From Talaromyces rugulosus (lineage: Eukaryota; Ascomycota; Eurotiomycetes; Eurotiales; Trichocomaceae): a stretch of DNA of 64,000 nucleotides. The stretch spans positions 434,001 to 498,000 of the forward strand of contig NC_049565.1 in NCBI RefSeq assembly GCF_013368755.1, read 5' to 3'. This document shows positions 56,251 to 64,000 of this stretch, one piece after another (the first letter of the stretch is position 1; each line of letters starts with the position of its first letter). The notes under the pieces are model-generated. The model saw only the letters and a list, made by a program, of their open reading frames with translations. It did not search any database and had not been told where the DNA came from. The translations under genes and the position numbers were made by a program.

Positions 56251-56725
56251 CTTTCTCCTCTGGGTCCCAAGGAAAAGGCTGTGACTCGGGGAGGTTTAAC
56301 AGCTGGGCTTCGGCTTTGGTGAGTGCGATAATACCTCTCTCCCATGGAATTTTGTTGGTCCAGAGCTCGTCGACAAGGGTGTCGTTATCGCTGCTATATT
56401 CGGTGTTCCACCACAACGTATCCGCTATATTCACGTCTAGTTTGGCTTCATAATTTTAATTTTTAAAAGCTCTTGTGAACTAGGAGTGGGCTAAAGACGA
56501 ACCGTATGCAGAGCGATTGTTACATATGCATGTTTTGGACCAGTTTATCGAAATAAAACCAACAGCAAGAACAAGAAAGAGATCCATTGCTGCCAATGTA
56601 ATTAATACACACCTTTGAGAAGGCGACCAAATCGAGGCTTTGGGGGTTTTCTTTCCTGCGTTTGGGTCATGGTGGAGAAGGTGATGGCTTTGTTCTTCGG
56701 AAATGTCCATAGTAATTGCCAGCAT
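56250..56725 (-). pseudogene. UstYa-like (DUF3328) relic with two stops
   Basis: A frame beginning ATG at 56725 reads MDISEEQSHHLLHHDP, then a membrane helix (LITLAAMDLFLVLAVGFISI) and SKTCICNN, as in UstYa-family proteins. The same frame continues beyond a TAG (56480-56482) and a TAA (56456-56458) into YEAKLDVNIADTLWW, DELWTNKIPWERGIIALTKAE and LPESQPFPWDPEEKGIYI. The last segment closely resembles the UstYa block just before its H-x-x-H-C motif, but the motif itself is absent because the sequence switches to the thioredoxin-reductase-like frame. UstYa proteins catalyse oxidative cyclisation in fungal RiPP and other pathways. Two in-frame stops and loss of the active site show a dead gene. 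An intron hiding the stops cannot fully be excluded. Confidence 0.55.
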
Positions 56726-57045
56726 GTCAGTCAATGGTTTTGCGAAAGCGACGTCAAGGGGTGGGCACGATATTGTTCAAGAAAGCGGGGTGTGCAGCTG
56801 TTAACAAGTTTTCCCAGCCCTTGTAGGGACAAATCGGACCGTCTCATTGTTTAATATTGAAATATCACCCAGGTCAGCCGCGACCTAAAAGCCACACCGA
56901 CAGCCTGATTTTCCCCCGTTAACCACACTCAAACATTATCTCCCTTCACATCTATCAGGACCCACCCTTCTTTTGAATATAATCAAACCATCGGCTTGGG
57001 TTCCAGATTTTATTTTCTCTATTCACGATCAATACGGAAGCAGAT
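56726..57045. other. intergenic
   Basis: 320 bp between the UstYa-like relic and the divergent SAT4 protein gene; no other feature is seen. Confidence 0.5.
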
Positions 57046-58348
57046 ATGTCAGAATATTCCAAACTTCCTTTTGCATTTATAACGCCTAGTGAGGTTCTAG
57101 CTGCGGCTATAGTCTTACCTTTACTATGTATATTCTTCATAGCAGTACGATTCTACGTACGGCATATACAGAAACAGGAAATCAGTGTGGATGATTGGAT
57201 GGGTGTGGTTGCAATGGTAAGGGTGATGCCCAGATATTTTCTCACTCCGTCAACGAAATACAAGACTAATTATTCTCTCACAGCTTCTTATAATCGGCAT
57301 GGGCGTCTGCCTAATCATTGGTTTTTATATCCCACGGCCCTTTGATGCCAATACTGTCTAATCTCGGTAACTACAGGCGCCGAGCAGCATGTAATGGGCT
57401 ATGCGGCTCCGTTGCCAGAAGGTTTCGATCCCCAGGAAGCCTACCAGGAGTTCTTAGGATCGTATGAGAAAGAGGCAAAAGTATCAATTCACTTAAAACT
57501 TGCTTTTACATGTCCATTATTTTTTTTTAACAGATTACCAGATAGAGTTCTACTATCAACTTCTCATGATAGTCGCGTACGGCTTCATCAAACTCAGCCT
57601 CGTCTTCTTCTACCGCCGTCTTTTCTTCGTTATAAAATGGTCCACTTTTGATATTGTCTCCCTAGCATATATAGCCATCATTTGCATGTGGACCCTTGCT
57701 TTCTTCCTCCTTTTCCTATTCGCTTGCAAATCCAAAATATATTTACATTGGGCTCCACTTTCCGATGTCGAGAATCAATGTGGAGATCCTCTAGCACCCG
57801 AACTAGGGCTGGTGATTTCAGATCTAATTACAGACCTCATGGTCCTGGCCTTGCCGTTGCCTATTGTGCGTCTTATTCTTATATCAACTATTCCATTGGG
57901 GAAGAAGATATCTGACAAAGATGATTAGATTTGGCGCCTGAGAGTATCGACGGCTCGCAAGATTTCCATAACCCTTGTATTCATTGTGGGGCTCATGTAC
58001 GTTTCGTTCCCCAAGAAGTGAAGGCACTCAGAGGCTAATGAAATAACAAACAGAGCAATTGCTGCCTCTATCACGCGGATGGCGATCTACATTATTGTCT
58101 CGTATAGATCTTTTAGCTCTGGCTACGATATCGACCAGACCGTCACTACAATGCTCTGGTGGAGTATGGTTGAAGCTTGTCTTGGCCTGATAACCTCGTG
58201 CCTACCGGTCCTCAGCCCGCTCCTACGAAAGGTCACCTTGCCAGGCAGCCTGACTAGCCTGGTCGATCGGGTTTTGAAAGTGGCGACAAGTCCGGAGACG
58301 GACCCAATGGTGACTTTCTTCAGCAACCCGGTAATGGTTCAGAGCTGA
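57046..58348 (+). CDS. SAT4/rhodopsin-fold integral membrane protein (PTH11-like class)
   Basis: Seven-helix fungal membrane protein of 332 aa. Exons 57046-57216, 57284-57320, 57377-57480, 57542-57865, 57929-57996 and 58054-58348. Features: EVLAAAIVLPLLCIFFIAVRFYVRHI (TM1), EISVDDWMGVVAM, FYYQLLMIVAYGFIKLSLVFFYRR (the family signature near TM3), CGDPLAPELGLVISDLITDLMVLALPLPI, then WRLRVSTARKI and an EACLGLITSCLPVLSPLLR end. An apparent stop at 57926-57928 is the TAG acceptor of an intron that starts GTGCGT at 57866. The third intron needs the ATTACCAG acceptor to stay in phase. The protein lacks an N-terminal CFEM domain. Related proteins include surface-sensing receptors; function here unknown. 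Confidence 0.85.
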
Positions 58349-59237
58349 ACTGGGTCAGATTGTCGCCGATGGAGGGTGGGATTTTAACGCAAGAGAGCAG
58401 CAGGGTTAATAATTTGAAATCTGGGCTGCATGCTAGCGCTTGACAATATTATTTTCATGCTCTGCGAAATATGCGTGTCATGTCTATTACCTCATTTTAT
58501 GACCTTCAAACACAAGAACAGCAAAGCGAATTGGCCTATCAATGACGCTAATGCAAGGACTATCACTCAATCGACAGGGGTAGAATACGACACAGCTTCA
58601 ATGTAAGATGCATGTAACGGTAGGTATTAATATTAATCGAGGTTTGTATGGTATATACATCGTCAACATTAGGCATATAATTACTCCATGAGGGTTTCCG
58701 TTGAAAGTCCTCCGGCCAGCCGGCTTATCAACATTTGAAACCAGCACGCCATGATGTCGACTGCGTACTTTGCAGTCTCTCCTGTCATACTATCCACCGA
58801 CTGGGATGTGTTGTTCGCAACCTACTGGCAATCCTGGTCCGAACCGCTGCAAGCTCTCGGGGAGCTCACTTTTCCGCATTATTTGCAGACTCAGTCCCCA
58901 ATTCTTATTTTTTTTTAATAATAGTATTCATGTTATTATTGCAATCCATGCCCATCATCTCTGCTGAAGTAGTAGTTTAATGTCGCCAACACTTATTTTA
59001 GAATCACAGCCGTACAAGAGCAAGAATGAGGCGGTTCAATGGACCTAAGCCCTAGCTCACTGTATATTATTCTTTAGGTTATAGTTGTACCACCACATCA
59101 GAGCCGCCCTATGACATGTCATGCCCCACCATGGTTATCTATATCTTTCCGTTCGGTAAACTTTCCCCTGACAACACTCAACACCACCTCTACCGATAGA
59201 ACATTTCAATTACTTGACGAGGAAAAAAAAAACAAAA
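58349..59237. other. intergenic
   Basis: About 890 bp. An open frame of 81 codons at 58735-58980 has no domain and is not called. Nothing else is supported. Confidence 0.5.
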
Positions 59238-59918
59238 ATGGCACACACATTCACAACAAACTCCCACCCCCCAGCCCTCCTGGACAACACAACCACCACT
59301 ACTTTACTCTACCCAACCCCCGCCAACCCAAACCCGAGCACAAACCATCCAGTCTTTACACACGCCATGACCGTCCGACACGCCGTCTTTGTCAACGAGC
59401 AAGGCTGCGCCGCCGACGCCGAGAGAGACGAAGACGATGCGCGGAGTTGGGAGTTTGTTATATACGCCAAACGACCACCACCACAAGCGCAAGAAGAACA
59501 GCCCGTCGCGGTAGTACGCCTCGTGCCCCCGCCGCACGCGCCGCACGACACGCTACTCGACCCTGCGCGCGCGTCTGAGTTCCCGCGGTTTGATACGGAG
59601 CATGAGCCGTACGTCAAGGTCACGCGGGTCGCGGTGTTGAAGGAGTTTCGCGGGCTTGGGTTGGCGGGGAGGGTGATGCGGGTTGCAGAGGAGTGGGCGG
59701 CGGCGAATAAAGAGGCTATTGATGCGATGTATCGGCGGGTTGCTGGCGGCGATATACAACAGCAAAAAGGGTGGAATGGGCTGGTTGGGCTGCATGCCCA
59801 GGTGCAGGTTGAGAAAATGTATCAGCGCATGGGCTACGAGACCGATGGCTCACTGGGGACGTGGGACGAGGAGAGCATTCAGCATGTGGGCATGTTTAAG
59901 AGAGTGGCCTTAAATTAG
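59238..59918 (+). CDS. GNAT-family N-acetyltransferase
   Basis: Acetyl-CoA-dependent transferase of 226 aa, single exon. The ATG at 59238 is the first in frame. An N-terminal Thr/Pro/Asn-rich segment precedes VRHAVFVNEQGC (ElaA-like start of the GNAT fold). PVAVVRLVPPP forms the central strand, then VTRVAVLKEFRGLGLAGRVM near 130-145 carries the R-x-x-G-x-A/G-type CoA pyrophosphate loop, followed by VGLHAQVQVEKMYQRMGY and a closing HVGMFKRV. These suit the ElaA-like or Gna1-like fungal GNAT group. Substrate unknown. The DNA is unusually GC-rich compared with the flanks. Confidence 0.88.
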   Translation: MAHTFTTNSHPPALLDNTTTTTLLYPTPANPNPSTNHPVFTHAMTVRHAVFVNEQGCAADAERDEDDARSWEFVIYAKRPPPQAQEEQPVAVVRLVPPPHAPHDTLLDPARASEFPRFDTEHEPYVKVTRVAVLKEFRGLGLAGRVMRVAEEWAAANKEAIDAMYRRVAGGDIQQQKGWNGLVGLHAQVQVEKMYQRMGYETDGSLGTWDEESIQHVGMFKRVALN

Positions 59919-60293
59919 AGAAAAAAACAATAGAAAAAACAATAGAATAGACGATGACGCTCCCGCCGGGAGATTAAACAAATATTACTTCTATAACAAG
60001 CGATCAAGAACTGAACGGCATCAAGCCAGCATCAACCGGCAAGACTGTAAGAAAATCTAAAAAGCAAACGCCAGATGAAATAGCCCAGAATAGCAACAAT
60101 AGCAAGACCTCGCTCAAACTCCGCAAATGTCACAGATAAAACACCGCAAATGTCAGCTGGCAGACCGATCAGGTCCGCCTCCCAGAAAAAACATGAAAAA
60201 CCGCTAAAAGTCGATGCGGAACCAAAGGGGAATCACGACAAGTCAGAAAGTCGACAGAACCGCCCGAACAGAAAGAGAGAATAAAAAGGTCGA
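59919..60293. other. convergent intergenic region
   Basis: 375 bp between the 3' ends of the GNAT and FYVE genes. A-rich; includes a repeated AACAATAGAA(A/T)A near 59925-59950. Nothing else is seen. Confidence 0.5.
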
Positions 60294-61409
60294 TTAAAAG
60301 GTGCTCCAGTTCCAGCCACGTGGAACGCTGGTGGCAATGGTGAATTCAGGCTGGCGTTGAGCAGTTTCGGGAGTTTGCTCGTCGTGCTCGACCTCGCCCG
60401 AGTCCGAGAGAGATTCGCGCTCGTCTAGCTTTTGCTGGATGCGAGCGGCGCGGGTCTCTTCCCAGCGGTGGTATGCCTTGAAGCATTGATCACAGGCGCG
60501 CGAGGCAGATCCCTCGGGGTGAAAGCGAGCGTCCTGGTCGAGCGGCACCATGTAGGGAGTGTGCGATGCGCAAAAGACATGGCCACAATGACGGCAGTGG
60601 TGACGGCGTGTGAAAATGCCAAATGAAGAACGGCAAGTGGGCGAGTCGCAAGTGTGAGCAGCAGCATCAGCCTGGAGGTTTGTTAGCGATTGAGGGAAAT
60701 ATTAATATTAATAACAATAATAACTCGCTGTGCCAACAAAGAGACAGTGGAGATGACGCAAGGGAGATGTTTGTGGTGCCATGTGGTGGTGGTGCCAGGT
60801 TCCTAGCACGTAATAGGCGAGGAAAATGGCTCAATGATGGGGACCCCGGGAGTAGACATATTTAAACGATCGCCATGCCATCTTCTCCTGCTTTTGTTTT
60901 TGTGTCTCATTTGCGTCTCTCTCCTGCGACTTTGCAACAACGAAAAAAAAAGAAAGAAAAAAAGAACTAACCTTCCAGTGATCGCGAGTGGGCACGCCCG
61001 TTACCTCTCCCAAAAACTCGCTCTTGATGGCCTCGTCCGAAGCAGCCTTGATCGAGTGAAAGGTGGTCTGGCGAGCCACGGGAGCCGGGTCTTCATTCAG
61101 ACTGTCGAGCGAGCCATGAACACTGCGCGGCGGGGTGATGGGCGACGAGTCCTTGGAGGAGGACGACTTGGAGGGACGCTCGGTCGGGCGAAGCACAGCG
61201 GGGACGTAGAGAGGCGCCTTGGGCGGGCGAATCTGGCGCGACTGCGAGGGATAGACGAGGCCAGCCGAGCTCATCTGTGGCGAGGTGGGCGAGCTGTTGG
61301 CCGGGGTGTTGGCGGTCGAATTTGAGGGCGAGGGGTGGCCGTATATCGACATGTGGCCTGGGTTGACAAAGGCCTGCTGCGGGGGGAGGGCCGAGTGGGT
61401 GGTGGCCAT
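60294..61409 (-). CDS. FYVE zinc-finger protein
   Basis: Predicted phosphatidylinositol-3-phosphate-binding endosomal protein, 271 aa, exons 61409-60972 and 60671-60294. The 300-nt intron is the longest in the window. Residues 1-140 are Ser/Pro/Ala-rich and disordered (PSPSNSTANTPANSSPTSPQ). The FYVE domain starts exactly at the junction: HWKAD gives the WxxD motif at 145-148, then CDSPTC, FTRRHHCRHCGHVFC (R[RK]HHCRxCG) and RACDQC in place of the usual RVCxxC. All eight zinc ligands appear present, one pair as TC..SSF. The C-terminus is acidic with a short coiled stretch. It resembles an uncharacterised fission-yeast FYVE protein; role in endosomal sorting is inferred. Confidence 0.92.
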
Positions 61410-63487
61410 GATGCGATCTTAGAGTCTAGATGGGTGTGTATGTGTGTGTATGTGTATGGGTTGATGTTGATGTTGACGTTGATGGCGCTGTCGATGTCGC
61501 TGTCGAGAGCGAAGTCGAGGTGAGTGAAGGAGGGAGAAGATAGAGAAAGAGGGAAACAGCGGCAACGGCAACAGCACAGCGGGCAACGGCGATGGTGTTC
61601 GGGTTATGTATTGCGGTGGCTGTTGGCGCCTGCCGTGTGATTGGCCCGCCACGCCGGAGCCGCCGTTTCTGGGCCCGCCCGGTGGGTCCGTGGCAATATG
61701 CCCTGCTATTACCACGAGTGGCCAAATAGAATAATAACTAGCAATACCAACAATACTACTAACAATATTGAGAACTAGGTATTGAACAGCTATTGAAGAA
61801 CAATCGCCTGGTCGACGTGCAATGGAAGACTGGACTGAGGCACGGGTGTATCCTTCCCGGCCTGACCGCACGAGACCAAACAGGAAAAAATGACTGCGAC
61901 ATATGTATGTTATACATATACGATTACGCTCTCTACCATTGGACGCCATCTGTTAATACTGTGTGCCGCGGGGACGGTGCCGCATCCGGGCGTCTGTTGC
62001 GGTGACGATGAGTAGTACTAAAAAGTATGATAATAATAACGAGGCCACCGTTCTTAGTATTATTATGGACACCGATCGGCGCTCGCAATCAAACTAGGGC
62101 CAGCGATCAAGTCTGCCATGACTCGATGTGCCATCTCAGATCTGGGTTCAAGGTTGTGCTCAGGCCCGGTTGGGCGCAAGTCATTGACGCTGACATGTCG
62201 GATACATGGAGATTGTGATCATTTGCATCTATCATACATGCAGGTTTGCTGTCTTTATGCGTCTTTCATGTATGCCAATAAATTCCCCCGGCGTATCACG
62301 TCGCCTCTTTCTGACCGCCGCTTTCGCCCCGCGGTGATTGGCCGGGGGACGCTATACTTAGTTACTCACACTTACTCACACTACTGCCACTACTTTTCTA
62401 CTACATAGTACATAGTACAATAATGCACATCTCCATACATGAAGTGGCAATTATCTTCCTAGATATTGATTTTTTTCTATCCACATTCCATGGGAACCCG
62501 ATTCAACACGCGAGAAATATCCCTATACGGAAGTGGAGCGATCGCCTTCCAGAAGCCCGGCGACCAATCGGGTACAGGCTGTTTGTGTCCATCAAATCCC
62601 GGCCAATAGAAACAGACATATAATTACTACTACACAAAGTCACAAAACCTTGAAAGTCGTAGAGTTTCCCCTTCCAGAAACTCTTCAGGGTGGCCCGAGT
62701 GATTAAACTAGGGGCATCCTGGATCCTCTCCCTTGGGTCGCACCGTAAAACCGCCATCTCAGCCTTGGGACTGTCAGTAGTAGTACGTATTATTCTGATC
62801 TGTATACTGAGACTGTACAAAATCGCCCGATGCAACGCGTGCATCCTGCGCTAGTCCCAAACAGGCAAGACAACGCACGCCAGTGACGCGCGCAGAAGGC
62901 CTTATCGGTGGGCTCTGATTGGCTGCATTACAATGCGCGCACTGTGATTGGCTGGCATCTCCGTGCTCGGACGCAGTGCCAAGGCTGCTAGTGCTACCGT
63001 CGCACGCGCTAGCTGGATACGGTTAACGGTATATTACCAAACAGGAAACCGTGGGCGAGACCCCGTCCGCCCGGTTAAGTTTAAAGCATACTCTGTTCAA
63101 ACTTTAGACTCACGAGACTCAGTTTCGGCAACGCGGAAGCTGCTTGGTGAGCATTGGCTTCTGCTATTCGCTGCTCTGCTATACGTCCTAGTGCTTGGCA
63201 CGGCAAGCTTCCGGCTGCTCATTTCTGTCTAGACTTTAACCGAGACCGCCGAGTCGTCGGCTATGAACAAGCGGAACTACTCAGATTGCTCTTCCGGCTC
63301 CCGTTTTGTAATTGTCCATCTTGGCAATCCAGTGAATCCACAGCCATCATGCTGACCGCTCTTGGGGCCAAGCTCTTAGTCGGTAGATCCTCTCAGGCCT
63401 GCCGCATGCAACTCTAGCTAGGCAACTCGAGCTAGCGACTGTTGGCACTAGTAAACTCGCTGGTGAATATGCCACATGGCTGATAGA
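61410..63487. other. intergenic, with microsatellite
   Basis: 2.1 kb with no supported gene. A GTGTATGTGTGTG-type microsatellite lies at about 61434-61458, followed by imperfect GATGTT/GACGTT and GTCGATGTC repeats to 61515, directly upstream of the FYVE gene. Several open frames exist on both strands but none has a domain or splice support. Confidence 0.5.
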
Positions 63488-64000
63488 TCACTCCTCCAGC
63501 TCAATGGATTCCTCCACCAAACGCCACTCTCCGCGCTCGCTGTCCCAGTGACTCCGGAGAAAACAAATTCTGTCCTTGGGAAGCGGATCCCCAACAGATA
63601 GCAGGATCTCGACCCGCCGGTTCTCGGCCGGTAGCTGCTGATCATTCTCTGCTGCCAGGTCGAGCGTGAATGGCCGGTCTTCCTCGAGCTCGACCACCTT
63701 GGATGCAAGATAGACCGCTCGTGCGCTTTTGAACAGTCCCTGCATTGGCGGTGCCTGCTGCAGGAGTCGGATCGCCTCGCGTCGCAAGCGCGGCTGCCGG
63801 CATTTTATAGCCACAAAGAATAAAGGCAGTCCGACTCCCATCTCAAAGGTAAACCCCGGCTGGCTGCCGTCTGCCGTCGCCGTCGCTGTCAGGTTGAGTG
63901 CCCCTTCCTGCACCATTTCTTCAAACAAGTCAATGTACTGGTCGTAGATGTTTTGTTCCTTGCTGTCCGCCGTGCTGACAATAATTGACGCACACGCCCA
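63488..64000 (-). CDS. 3' end of a fungal Zn2Cys6-type regulator (partial)
   Basis: The frame is open across the right edge, so the N-terminus and any zinc cluster lie outside. The visible 170 residues read IYDQYIDLFEEMV, then FTFEMGVGLPLFFVAIKCRQP, RLRREAIRLLQQAPPMQGL and VYLASKVVELEE, ending ESIELEE. The FxFxMGxxxPLxFxAxKCRxPxxRRxAIxLL pattern is the common C-terminal end of a large class of fungal Zn2Cys6 regulators. The function is inferred from that pattern only. Confidence 0.8.
   Translation of the reverse strand, partial: WACASIIVSTADSKEQNIYDQYIDLFEEMVQEGALNLTATATADGSQPGFTFEMGVGLPLFFVAIKCRQPRLRREAIRLLQQAPPMQGLFKSARAVYLASKVVELEEDRPFTLDLAAENDQQLPAENRRVEILLSVGDPLPKDRICFLRSHWDSERGEWRLVEESIELEE

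Noticed and set aside
57866..57928. Apparent premature stop (TAG) in the SAT4 membrane protein gene
   Set aside because: The TAG is the acceptor end of a GTGCGT...GATTAG intron of 63 nt; removing it joins LALPLPI to IWRLRV in phase, as in the family.
59309..59623. Long minus-strand open frames opposite the GNAT gene
   Set aside because: They result from high GC content on the coding strand; the plus-strand frame has clear GNAT motifs.
63154..63417. Open frame of 87 codons before the right-edge regulator
   Set aside because: No domain, no splice context and biased composition; probably non-coding.

Overview
The window reads as nuclear DNA of a filamentous ascomycete (Pezizomycotina; Eurotiomycetes is my guess, not shown). 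The support is: short 47-120 nt GT-AG introns in most genes, fungal-only families (Zn2Cys6 regulators, SAT4/rhodopsin-fold proteins, UstYa-like sequence, a KCTD-type BTB protein), and conserved eukaryotic housekeeping genes (Prp18, Sap18, Gpi3/PIG-A, Dbp6, Arl3/ARFRP1, complex I B15). I count about 22 apparently intact protein genes, one gene open at the right edge, several relics, and one cluster of transposon-derived repeats. Exon joins were worked out by hand from splice motifs, reading phase and family fit.

Layout. 1-11 kb is an accessory uptake block: three sugar-porter MFS transporters, an atypical SDR and a choline-kinase-like gene. 11-13 kb is a gene-poor AT-rich gap. 13-22 kb holds a BTB protein, a glutathione transferase, complex I B15, the divergent SAP18/PRP18 pair and an OSGIN-like flavoprotein. 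23.6-31 kb pairs a Zn2Cys6 regulator with an FAD monooxygenase, followed by a decayed membrane-anchored protein and an HSL-type hydrolase. 31.5-33.5 kb is a multi-pass membrane gene that looks disabled. 34-41.6 kb is core again: Arl3, a hydrophilic orphan, and the divergent gpi3/dbp6 pair. 42.7-45 kb is a Mup1-like permease with eight exons.

45-58.4 kb is the most unusual part. It contains a stand-alone adenylation enzyme, a 3.4 kb gene desert with an inverted-repeat element and 86-bp tandem repeats, and a tiny secreted six-cysteine peptide gene split over three exons. Next come a Zn2Cys6 regulator, a fatty-alcohol oxidase with a peroxisomal C-terminus, a chimeric relic joining a UstYa-like gene to the 3' half of a thioredoxin-reductase-like gene, and a SAT4 membrane protein. 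UstYa-like and GliT-like families are typical of secondary-metabolite clusters, so the block may be a decayed metabolite or interaction locus; that is inference.

58.4-64 kb returns to ordinary genes: a GNAT acetyltransferase, a FYVE protein, a 2 kb gap and the 3' end of another fungal regulator.
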